Below are positions 6,223-13,323 of a stretch of 14,541 nt of DNA, piece after piece. The translations under genes and the position numbers were made by a program. Every line of letters begins with the position of its first letter. Within the stretch, counting starts at the first letter, position 1. Source of the stretch: Candidatus Thorarchaeota archaeon (GTDB taxonomy: Archaea; Asgardarchaeota; Thorarchaeia; Thorarchaeales; Thorarchaeaceae); the NCBI GenBank assembly GCA_004524595.1, contig SDOA01000104.1, positions 1 to 14,541 of the forward strand, read 5' to 3'. The notes beneath the pieces are model-generated. The model saw only the letters and a program-made list of their open reading frames with translations, had not been told where the DNA came from and ran no database searches.

Positions 6223-6873
6223 TCATGAAGTGGTCAATGTACGTAGAATCCCATCTAGAGCACCTTCAGGTCCTTTAAAGACACGAACACGAAACTCAAC
6301 ACCCATCCGTTCTGCTATGCCTTTACAAGATTCTATATCAACGCCGGGAATATCGACTGCTGAGAGTTCAACCCTCATATAATGTTTGCATTGTTCAGCA
6401 AAATCAAGTATTGAACGATAGGCAATACGACCAAATTTTGATTCGCATAGACGGAGGTATGTATCTTCATTATGTGCATTAAGAGAGATTTGAATTCTGT
6501 CAAGACCTGCTTCTCCAAGTTCTTTGGGAACATCTCTTTCAGGATAAATCAACAGAGCTTGCCCGTTTGTATTCATCCTAATTGGAATGTCCGTCATTGT
6601 CTTTATCTTTCTGATCGAAGCCAACACGCCATCAATATTGAGTAAAGGCTCACCAAATCCAACAATAGCAATATCATCAAATTCATCTGTCAGCGTTTGT
6701 TCAATTGCGCTAACCAACTCCTCTGGAGTTGGATCTTTTTGCATTTGAAGGTCGAAACCAAAGACACCTTCGGAAAATCGACGCACACAAAATAAACAAT
6801 TATTTGTACAACGAGAAGTAGGGTTTATGTAGAAGCTTTTTTCCCGCCAATAAGTGAGATTGGTTTCTGACAT
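6223..6873 (-). CDS. TatD-associated-type radical SAM protein
   Basis: Radical S-adenosylmethionine protein of 216 residues. The CTNNCLFC motif (C22, C26, C29) is the C-x3-C-x2-C that holds the catalytic 4Fe-4S cluster. GFGEPLLN (72-79) is the GGE-like SAM-binding segment. RMNTNG, ISLNAHNEDTY, DIPGVDIESC and GVEFRVR match my memory of the family described as radical SAM proteins linked to TatD nucleases (TIGR04038-like). It is short, with a partial barrel and no SPASM or extra cluster domain, as usual for that family. In other genomes the partner is a TatD metal-dependent DNase; none is visible here, and a metallo-beta-lactamase-fold hydrolase follows instead, 54 bases downstream. The ATG has no clear ribosome binding site. 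Function is unknown in the family. Confidence 0.88.
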   Translation of the reverse strand: MSETNLTYWREKSFYINPTSRCTNNCLFCVRRFSEGVFGFDLQMQKDPTPEELVSAIEQTLTDEFDDIAIVGFGEPLLNIDGVLASIRKIKTMTDIPIRMNTNGQALLIYPERDVPKELGEAGLDRIQISLNAHNEDTYLRLCESKFGRIAYRSILDFAEQCKHYMRVELSAVDIPGVDIESCKGIAERMGVEFRVRVFKGPEGALDGILRTLTTS

Positions 6874-6903
6874 TAGTTTTGCACTCTATTTACTAGTTAG
6901 GTG

Positions 6904-6928
6904 TGAACTTCATGAACTATCCAGTTCA
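6904..6928. promoter_or_regulatory. TGAACT repeat cluster upstream of the radical SAM gene
   Basis: TGAACT occurs at 6904-6909 and 6913-6918, followed by the inverse AGTTCA at 6923-6928. The units are nine to ten bases apart, so they fall on one face of the helix and the last two form a hairpin or operator. The cluster lies in the 116-base gap between the permease stop (6990) and the radical SAM start (6873). It may control a second promoter for the radical SAM, hydrolase and reductase genes. No clear TATA box is visible there. Confidence 0.4.
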
Positions 6929-6989
6929 AACGCGAATCTGGATTTATGACATTTAACACCTTCGAAATAACCCTATCTGCTAGTGAAAT

Positions 6990-8714
6990 CTAATTCATTA
7001 GTGTTGCATCTTTTCTTCTTTTACTACCTTTAAAGAAGATAATCAAGCCCAAGATCATTGGGAGTAATATCATAGTTGCAATGATCATTAAAAGAGTAGT
7101 AGTGAGAGTAAATGCCTGCAACATAGTTAGAATTGCAGTCGCCCAGGTCATTAGAAGTGCCACAACAAGACCGTAACGTATCACTTCTCCTTCAATACCA
7201 ATCCTATCTATAACAGCAGCAGCATTTTGAATCTTAGCTGGACTAAGTACACTAGCAAGTCCTCCTCCAATACCATTCGAGGCTGAAACAATCACAGCAT
7301 TAGCTCCAATCATATTACTTGTTTCAATGTGATATTTTGTGAACATAGCAATTGCGGAGGTCTCTGAACCTGAGATGAAACCAGCTAAGAGACCTAGAAA
7401 TGGTGCTACTACTGGGTACAATATCCCTAAACCTGCTGTCATTGAAGCAAGTAGGAAAATCATATTATTCGTCGGGTCTATACCATTTACAAGATCTGTG
7501 GGATTAAGCCAAGTGCCAAGTGAATTAACTTGCCAACCACTGAAATTCAAGACTTCAGCCATTGCAAAGAAAATGGCAGCAGCAAGTACAGGTCTAGGAG
7601 CTCTTCTTTTAAATCCAGTAAAAGTCCGCTTCAAGATTTCCCTATTTGTCTTTAATAATGGCATAGACACAATGGTCGAGAACAACATGAGTGTGTATGC
7701 TTGCCAAAGAACCCTCGTCTTTATGGGGGCAGGATAGGCTCCAATTGCTACAGGTAGAGCAAGGTCATTGTAGAGAATGTTGAATATTTGTGGAATCATA
7801 TTTGTCATTAGACATAAAATGACGAGGACAACCCAAGGGATACTTGCTCTTCTCAAACTCATTCCTGATTCAATCTCATGATCTTTGTCATCTAATACTG
7901 CTCGGTCAATGATAGACTTGCCGCGCATTCTATTATAGATGAATAAAATCAGCAGAACGGTAGCTCCTGCAAATACATTAGTTAACGTTGTTAGGGGTAA
8001 AAGAAAATTACATACGATTGCCATTAGACCAGCTGTGAGACCACACAAGCCTGCAAGCATTACACCTTCCTTATTGAACAAGAGTCTACGACCACCTGCA
8101 ATCCAAAGCATTGAGATCGCTATTCCCATGCTCACAATAGGCATGAACCATGCAAAGACGGTACCTGCTTCCTGAAGTGAAATTGTAGTCCCCCAAGCTG
8201 AATACTCACCTGTGAACACCACCGCAGGCACACCAAGCAGAGCAAATGTTGTTAATGGATCATACCCTATTGAGGGTAGCGCAACAGCTACCATTGGTGA
8301 AAAACCAAGTGCGAGCATAACTGGTGGAAGCATCGAAACTGGAGTTGCACCGATACCAACCAGAAAGAGACCTAATCCAAAACTGATCATCAAAATCTGC
8401 ATTGGTCTACTTCCACCACCCAAAGTCTTGAAGAAAACAATAAGCCTCTGCAGGGCTCCAGTTTCCTGCATAAAGGTCATCATGAGAATTGATGTTGCAA
8501 CCATTAAGGAGATGGGAAACGATTTTATGATTCCTGCAATACTAGCAGTCAATGCGACACTGGCATCAGTTTGAAAGGCCAAAACAGCAATTAATAAAGT
8601 GACGGACCAAACAATAACCCCAGTAATGTCAGCAGCCTTATGCAAAAACACTAAGAGAATAAAAGCTAGTATAATTGGTGATATGATTAAAATAAGACCG
8701 ATGAGTGGATCCAT
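6990..8714 (-). CDS. L-lactate permease (LctP/LldP) family transporter
   Basis: Integral membrane carrier of 574 residues with about 13-14 hydrophobic segments. The family (TC 2.A.14) imports L-lactate, D-lactate and glycolate with protons. Family features are the segment LVGIGATPVSMLPPVMLALGF (118-138, two pieces around the ATP) followed by GVPAVV (161-166), and the C-terminal GSETSA (449-454) with NGIGGGLASVLSPAKI (480-495), which parallel GAPVAI..., GSDTS and TGGV...SPQ of LldP. The C-terminus is a short basic tail. The ATG at 8714 has GAGGT eight bases upstream, lying within the end of the epimerase gene, and only three bases separate the two genes. Lactate or glycolate uptake is the family prediction; no lactate dehydrogenase gene is nearby, so a different organic acid is possible. 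Confidence 0.85.
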   Translation of the reverse strand: MDPLIGLILIISPIILAFILLVFLHKAADITGVIVWSVTLLIAVLAFQTDASVALTASIAGIIKSFPISLMVATSILMMTFMQETGALQRLIVFFKTLGGGSRPMQILMISFGLGLFLVGIGATPVSMLPPVMLALGFSPMVAVALPSIGYDPLTTFALLGVPAVVFTGEYSAWGTTISLQEAGTVFAWFMPIVSMGIAISMLWIAGGRRLLFNKEGVMLAGLCGLTAGLMAIVCNFLLPLTTLTNVFAGATVLLILFIYNRMRGKSIIDRAVLDDKDHEIESGMSLRRASIPWVVLVILCLMTNMIPQIFNILYNDLALPVAIGAYPAPIKTRVLWQAYTLMLFSTIVSMPLLKTNREILKRTFTGFKRRAPRPVLAAAIFFAMAEVLNFSGWQVNSLGTWLNPTDLVNGIDPTNNMIFLLASMTAGLGILYPVVAPFLGLLAGFISGSETSAIAMFTKYHIETSNMIGANAVIVSASNGIGGGLASVLSPAKIQNAAAVIDRIGIEGEVIRYGLVVALLMTWATAILTMLQAFTLTTTLLMIIATMILLPMILGLIIFFKGSKRRKDATLMN

Positions 8715-8717
8715 GTC

Positions 8718-9713
8718 TTAAGACCTCTTCTTGAGAAAATTATTTTCAAAGTACCAGTCTATAGCTCGTTTCAGGCCATCTTTCATTGTCACGTTTGGAC
8801 ACCACCCAAGAATGCGTTTAGCCTTGCTGTTACTATAGATTCTGTCTTCATCCATACTTTGAACCGTTTTCATATGCCATAAGAAAGTGGTCTTTCGTCG
8901 ATTTTTGATTGGACTCAGTAAGCCAATTCCAAGTTTTGCTATTTTTGTTGGTATCTTCCGCTTCGGAGGTTTAACACCACAACACTCTGCAACGTATTCA
9001 AATAGTTCATTGTATGTCAGGCCTTCATCTGGACAGAGAATAATTGTGTTATTGAGAGCTGATTTTGAAGTTAAAGCTTTAACGAATCCTTCAACGACAT
9101 CATCAACATGGGTATACATAAGTCCCTTGTTACCATCTCCAGGTAAGACTGGGATTGCTCCATCATTTACAGCCTCAATTGCTTCAAACGCAGTGTAGAG
9201 GTCACCTTCTCCCATTATTCCTGTAGGTCGCAAAATAATATGGTCAAGTTTCGTGTCCTTTGTGATTTCCCTCACTGCTTGCTCAGCTAATACTTTACTA
9301 TGACCGTACTCAAATGAGGGATTAAGTTCGGTGTCTTCATTTCCAGGGGGAAATCTGACTGGGCCCATTGCCTCTGTAGAACTGCAATAGATAAATCTCT
9401 CAACTTTGGTACCTATGCATGCAGACATCAAGTTCCTGGTGCCTTCGACATTCACCTTATACATGAGTTCAACTGAGCTTGGATAGAAATCGAAATATGC
9501 TGCGAGATGTATAACTACATCAATATCTTGAATTACAGCCTCGATTGTCGTAATATCAAGTAGATCTGCTTCCCGTATCTCTACATGTTTTGGGAGACCT
9601 TCTATATTGCTAGTGGAACGGACTAATGCAACTACTTCATATCCTTCTTCAAGAATTCGGGGAATGAGTTTTCGACCAACAAAGCCCGTTGCTCCAGTGA
9701 CAAGTACTTTCAC
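8718..9713 (-). CDS. NAD-dependent epimerase/dehydratase (extended SDR)
   Basis: Extended short-chain dehydrogenase of 331 residues that acts on sugar nucleotides, steroid-like alcohols or related hydroxyl substrates. The N-terminal Rossmann fold has GATGFVG (7-13), ADLLD (49-53) and HLAAYFDF (69-76). The active site has CSST (110-113) and Tyr136-x3-Lys140 in YGHSK. The C-terminal half (about 165-331) resembles the substrate domain of 3-beta-hydroxysteroid dehydrogenase/isomerase and dihydroflavonol reductase types. I choose GTG at 9713, because a perfect AGGAGG (9728-9723) lies nine bases upstream; the in-frame TTG at 9722 directly abuts the SD and is impossible as a start. It is the first gene of the unit and overlaps the translation signals of the permease gene. 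The substrate is not predictable. Confidence 0.9.
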   Translation of the reverse strand: MKVLVTGATGFVGRKLIPRILEEGYEVVALVRSTSNIEGLPKHVEIREADLLDITTIEAVIQDIDVVIHLAAYFDFYPSSVELMYKVNVEGTRNLMSACIGTKVERFIYCSSTEAMGPVRFPPGNEDTELNPSFEYGHSKVLAEQAVREITKDTKLDHIILRPTGIMGEGDLYTAFEAIEAVNDGAIPVLPGDGNKGLMYTHVDDVVEGFVKALTSKSALNNTIILCPDEGLTYNELFEYVAECCGVKPPKRKIPTKIAKLGIGLLSPIKNRRKTTFLWHMKTVQSMDEDRIYSNSKAKRILGWCPNVTMKDGLKRAIDWYFENNFLKKRS

Positions 9714-9829
9714 TAGGTTCAACCTCCTAATGAAACTCTGCTATGTTCCATTTATCTCTTACCTCTTTCAACTGTAAATCTAATTAGGCTTCAAGTAAAG
9801 ATATAGTATGAATATGATAGTATAGGATA
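9714..9829. promoter_or_regulatory. Divergent promoter region between epimerase and TPR genes
   Basis: On the minus strand a weak TATA candidate (agataaat, about 9760-9752) would place the transcript start near 9730, just ahead of the AGGAGG of the epimerase gene. On the plus strand atatagtat (9801-9809) lies about 25 bases before the GTG at 9830, so that mRNA would be leaderless. The sequence atagtat recurs at 9817-9823 between the TATA box and the start. Confidence 0.45.
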
Positions 9830-11101
9830 GTGCAGTTACTGGGGAAAGAATCTTCGGAATCAATAAAAAGAGGTAGTCAAAATAGTGATAGTATTGCTTC
9901 TGAATGGTTCAAGACTGCTTATCAATTGGCTTCAAGAGGAAAATTAAGTGAGGCTGAAGTTGCGATTAAAAAAGCTCTATCACTAGAAGAACATTACGCT
10001 ATTGCTTGGATAGTCCTAGCTGCAATTTTGTTAGCATCTGGAAGAGAAACAGATGCTGAACTAGCAGGAAAGAAAGCGTTAGAGCACTGCAGAAAATTGA
10101 ACATCACATGGCCAAAATTGAGGAGCTTGATTCTTTCAGGAGTAATAAGGAAAGGAGCGGATTGGAAGAGCCCTCGAAGAATTATCATAGAGGGTATCCC
10201 AAATAATGAATGGGGGAAAGTTCTTTCAATTTTAAATGAAGAAAATGGTGGAGATTTTGCAGACCTCACAAAATATGGAACTGAGGAAAATAACGAGTAT
10301 AAAATAGTCGATGAAGCCATTACAGATATAGATGTAACAGAGGATAAATCAATTCGAAATATAGAATCCACTCAACTTGATGGGTCTAAGCGCATTACTT
10401 CTCCAAAACAGAAAGCAATAGCAAGTACAGAAACGCCAATTCCTCAAACATCAAGCCCGAGAGATACAGCATCTGCTAGAGATTGGTTTAGAGCAGCAGA
10501 AACGCATCTAAGAAAGAAATCTTATGATGAGGCTGAGAGAGCCTTCAGAAAAGGACTCCAATTCAACCCGCTCAGCAATGAAGGATGGTTACGCCTTGGA
10601 TCGTTATTGATTCTCAAACAGGAATATATAGAGGCTGAAGAAGCATTGCTTAAAGCAACAAGACAGGATCCTGGAAATGATAAAGCCTGGTATCTCTATG
10701 GGTTATGTCTACAAGAACTCCAGAAGTGGAAAGAAGCAGTTGTACCTCTAAAAAATGCAATAAATATCAACGAAAATCAAGAAGAATACTGGATGAAACT
10801 TGGATTGTCCCAATATAATCTGGGAGAATATAAAGAATCTTCGAAATGCTTTCTACAAACATTGAGAATAAATCCAAACCATCGTGATGCAATGTTCCAT
10901 TTAGCTCATTGTATGGAGCTTCGTGGAAACAGAAATCATGCTTTTAGTCTTTATAACCAACTCTTAAAATCAGGAGAACAACGACCAGAAGTTCTAGACA
11001 AAATGGTTAAGGCTTTTGATAGACTTGGAGCTCCAGATAGAGCACGAGAAGCTAGAAGGAAAGCAGTAATTTCAAGAAGACGTGAACAAACGACTAACTA
11101 A
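9830..11101 (+). CDS. Tetratricopeptide-repeat (TPR) protein with duplicated TPR blocks
   Basis: Cytosolic scaffold-type protein of 423 residues with no signal peptide or membrane segment. The N-terminal block (about 23-90) holds two TPRs. A polar, partly disordered linker (about 140-212) follows, then a C-terminal block of five or six TPRs (about 216-410). The beginnings of the two blocks resemble each other: SEWFKTAYQLASRGKLSEAE against ARDWFRAAETHLRKKSYDEAE-like spacing, then a W and an A-E after each second helix. This suggests an internal duplication. TPRs bind proteins, so a partner-binding role is expected, but the partner is unknown. The GTG start has no proper SD and sits about 25 bases after a TATA box, which suits leaderless translation. 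Its stop overlaps the convergent sirtuin gene by eight bases. Confidence 0.85.
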   Translation: MQLLGKESSESIKRGSQNSDSIASEWFKTAYQLASRGKLSEAEVAIKKALSLEEHYAIAWIVLAAILLASGRETDAELAGKKALEHCRKLNITWPKLRSLILSGVIRKGADWKSPRRIIIEGIPNNEWGKVLSILNEENGGDFADLTKYGTEENNEYKIVDEAITDIDVTEDKSIRNIESTQLDGSKRITSPKQKAIASTETPIPQTSSPRDTASARDWFRAAETHLRKKSYDEAERAFRKGLQFNPLSNEGWLRLGSLLILKQEYIEAEEALLKATRQDPGNDKAWYLYGLCLQELQKWKEAVVPLKNAININENQEEYWMKLGLSQYNLGEYKESSKCFLQTLRINPNHRDAMFHLAHCMELRGNRNHAFSLYNQLLKSGEQRPEVLDKMVKAFDRLGAPDRAREARRKAVISRRREQTTN

Positions 11102-11825
11102 GTAAACTATCAAGGCAAGGCAAAACTTCTCCAGCTTTTCCTTCTAAATGAAAATCAACAACCGAAGTCAGAGGAGTTGGTTCAACATTCACTTCAATGA
11201 GAATCCCTTCATTTCGTTTCACAATGAGAGGAAATGAAGCCGCTGGTTGAACAAGAGCAGATGTACCTATGACTATACACACATCCGATTGCTGGAGTTG
11301 TTCGTAGACATTAGACATTACAACACTATCTAGACTCTCACCAAACCAGACAACATCAGGTCGTAAGTTACTATTACATGAGGGGCATACTGGTACACCT
11401 ATTGCAGGAGTAACTAATCTTCCAGTGTACTTGCAAGATGTACATTTCAATGACCAAAGATTCCCATGAACCTCATAAATCTGCTCTGAGCCTGCTCTTC
11501 GATGAAGTCCATCTACGTTCTGTGTGATCAGTCGCTTTAGTAATCCAGAATTTTCCCATTTGGCGAGAATAATATGAGCTGGATTTGGTGTACATGAATG
11601 TATCAAATTTTGTCTCCAAGTGTACCATTCCCAAACAAGCTCAGGATTTCGATAGAAAGCATCAGGTGTTGCTAGTTGCATCGCATCGTAATTTTTCCAA
11701 AGACCATCTGAACCACGAAAGGTTGGTACATTGGACTCTTTAGAAATACCTGCTCCAGTGAGTGCTACTAAATGTCTTGAGTCTTTAATTGCTCTTGCTG
11801 AGGAAATCAGACTATTATCATCCAA
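11094..11825 (-). CDS. NAD-dependent protein deacylase, Sir2 family (class III-like sirtuin)
   Basis: Removes acyl groups from lysines, consuming NAD to give nicotinamide and O-acyl-ADP-ribose. The 243 residues are the bare catalytic core. It has GAGIS (24-28), QNVD (102-105), the catalytic His120 in VHGNLW, four zinc cysteines (C128, C131, C147, C150) and GTSALVQPA (187-195). Tyr68 and Arg71 in WYTWRQ match the Tyr-x2-Arg pair that binds the carboxylate of succinyl or malonyl groups in class III sirtuins such as SIRT5 and CobB. It may therefore remove acidic acyl groups as well as acetyl. The start is TTG at 11825 with AGGTG about six bases upstream. It is divergent from a helix-turn-helix regulator. 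A role in reversing acyl-CoA-driven modification fits the nearby acyl-CoA genes (inference). Confidence 0.95.
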   Translation of the reverse strand: MDDNSLISSARAIKDSRHLVALTGAGISKESNVPTFRGSDGLWKNYDAMQLATPDAFYRNPELVWEWYTWRQNLIHSCTPNPAHIILAKWENSGLLKRLITQNVDGLHRRAGSEQIYEVHGNLWSLKCTSCKYTGRLVTPAIGVPVCPSCNSNLRPDVVWFGESLDSVVMSNVYEQLQQSDVCIVIGTSALVQPAASFPLIVKRNEGILIEVNVEPTPLTSVVDFHLEGKAGEVLPCLDSLLS

Positions 11826-11915
11826 ATGTTACACCTATTCTTTTTCTGAGTACTTATCTATTAAGATAGCATTTTCATTTATAGGATTGGTGCCTTCGCC
11901 AACAGTTTTATATTC

Positions 11916-11943
11916 ATCAATGTTTAGATTCACTATTGTGAAT
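11916..11943 (+). promoter_or_regulatory. Promoter and inverted-repeat operator of the HTH regulator gene
   Basis: The TATA box ttttatatt (11916-11924) is followed by the inverted repeat ATTCAC-tatt-GTGAAT (11928-11943), which would lie just before the predicted transcript start near 11946. A repressor bound there would block RNA polymerase. The eight bases ATTCACTA recur at 12452-12459 just downstream of the regulator gene, ahead of the crotonase gene. Autoregulation is inferred. Confidence 0.6.
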
Positions 11944-11963
11944 ATATATTTTGAGGAATATAC

Positions 11964-12446
11964 TTGTCAATAGCAGAGAGAAAACAAATTAAAAGAAGAA
12001 CATGGATGATGCCACAAGAGGTTGAAGTATGGTATGTTCTTCCAGCAATTCGACGAGAATTAGCAAAAATGATGAAGACAAAAACTGTTGTTAGAATTGG
12101 GGAAGATGGTAAGAAAAAGGATCACAAGGTGACCCAAAAGGAAATTGCTCACATGTTAGGTGTTACTGAGCCAGCAATTACACAATATCTGCTAAAGAAA
12201 AAAGGAGTTAGGTCTCGAGGAGACCAAGTAAATATCCCTCAGAAATTCATTCCTGAAATCGATAAATCTGCGGATATAATGATTAATGCCTATGAAAAGC
12301 ATCTGAACGATGACGATATGTTTGAGATTATGACCAGAGAGATTAACAGGATAATCAAGATTATGAGAGATGATGGAGCAATGTGTGATATTCATAGAAA
12401 ATTCTCAGCTCATGTCAAGGATGATTGTAGTGCATGTAAGAGATAG
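11964..12446 (+). CDS. XRE-type helix-turn-helix regulator with C-terminal Cys/His motif
   Basis: Predicted DNA-binding regulator of 160 residues, resembling the archaeal group COG2522. The segment EVEVWYVLPAIRRELAKMM (19-37) leads into the helix-turn-helix (about 56-80: TQKEIAHMLGVTEPAITQYL). Compared with relatives as I recall them, a charged insert (about 38-55) separates the first helix from the HTH. The C-terminal half is helical and ends in C141-x2-H144 and C155-x2-C158, a possible zinc or iron site, or a redox switch. The TTG start at 11964 is supported by GAGG (11953-11956) seven bases upstream; the internal ATGs at residues 15-16 would cut the conserved start of the domain. It is divergent from the sirtuin and upstream of the crotonase gene, so either could be a target. 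The effector is unknown. Confidence 0.82.
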   Translation: MSIAERKQIKRRTWMMPQEVEVWYVLPAIRRELAKMMKTKTVVRIGEDGKKKDHKVTQKEIAHMLGVTEPAITQYLLKKKGVRSRGDQVNIPQKFIPEIDKSADIMINAYEKHLNDDDMFEIMTREINRIIKIMRDDGAMCDIHRKFSAHVKDDCSACKR

Positions 12447-12465
12447 TCAATATTCACTAACAAAG

Positions 12466-12480
12466 ATTTTATTCGAATAA
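12466..12480 (+). promoter_or_regulatory. Promoter/palindrome upstream of the crotonase gene
   Basis: TTATTCGAATAA (12469-12480) is a perfect 12-base palindrome overlapping a TATA-like attttatt. A start near 12495 would give a short leader containing AGGTGGTG (12503-12510), the ribosome binding site for the TTG at 12515. A second short palindrome, TTAATTAA, lies at 12492-12499. Confidence 0.5.
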
Positions 12481-12514
12481 CACTACTTTGCTTAATTAAT
12501 GTAGGTGGTGTTCG

Positions 12515-13237
12515 TTGTCAGGTGAGATAATCGTATCAATTGAAGACTCTTATGCTATTGTAAAAATTTCAAGGCCTGACAAGCTTAATGCTGTTACCAA
12601 AGAGATGCTTGAGGCATTCCATGAACAGGTCTCTAAGATAGCCAATGTCCCTTCAGTAAGAGCAGTCATTTTCACAGGTGAAGGAAACCGTTCTTTCAGT
12701 GCAGGTTTTGACCTTGAAATGGTAAAAAACCTTCAAGGACAAGAGTCTGTTGATTTCTTTAAACTACTTGAAAGATCAATTCGACAAATAAGAGAGAACA
12801 GAACCTGCATTACCATAGCATCAGTCAATGGGTATGCAATTGGTTTTGGTGCAATGGTTGCTTGTGCTTGCGATTTTAGAATCTTCTCAGAATCAGCAGT
12901 CTTTCGGTTACCAGAGATAGATCTTTCGATATTTCCAGGTGCGGGAGCAGCCTCAAATCTTTTGCATCTCGTAGGACCAGCTCGCACAAAAGACATTGTT
13001 ATGACAGCTCGAAAAGTATCAGCAAAGGAAGCAATGCAGATTGGGCTTGCAGATATGCTAGTGAGTGAAGAAATGCTTATGGAGAAGACTTTGGAATTTG
13101 TGCAAGAACTATTGAAGAAAGATCCGATAATATTGATCAGAACAAAGACATTGATAGACGGGATGACAGGCAAAGAGAGCTCTGAAGCTGATGAGCTTGA
13201 GAGTTTCTATCTGGATGAATGGCTTCGTGAATTTTAA
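12515..13237 (+). CDS. Enoyl-CoA hydratase/isomerase (crotonase) family protein
   Basis: Crotonase-fold acyl-CoA enzyme of 240 residues. The oxyanion-hole segments are FSAGFDLEMV (61-70) and NGYAIGFGAMVA (105-116). The family pattern continues with RLPEIDLSIFPGAG (131-144). Of the two catalytic glutamates of rat enoyl-CoA hydratase (E144 and E164), only the second is kept (E134 in LPEI); the first aligns with Met114. A normal hydratase reaction is therefore doubtful, and isomerase, thioesterase, decarboxylase or other crotonase chemistry is possible. The protein is somewhat shorter than the usual 255-260 residues, ending soon after the last helix. The TTG start is supported by AGGTG (12503-12507) seven bases upstream. 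It is downstream of the HTH regulator in the same direction. Confidence 0.9.
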   Translation: MSGEIIVSIEDSYAIVKISRPDKLNAVTKEMLEAFHEQVSKIANVPSVRAVIFTGEGNRSFSAGFDLEMVKNLQGQESVDFFKLLERSIRQIRENRTCITIASVNGYAIGFGAMVACACDFRIFSESAVFRLPEIDLSIFPGAGAASNLLHLVGPARTKDIVMTARKVSAKEAMQIGLADMLVSEEMLMEKTLEFVQELLKKDPIILIRTKTLIDGMTGKESSEADELESFYLDEWLREF

Positions 13238-13323
13238 AAAAGAGTATAGTAAATAACACAGACCCATTCGTTTAATTAGGAGATATGAAGAAGAAACAGC
13301 CCCTACATTGGAGAGATTTAACT

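Noticed and set aside
8715..8724. GTCTTAAGAC palindrome between epimerase and permease as an operator
   Set aside because: Ten bases only, within overlapping translation signals of co-transcribed genes; probably incidental.
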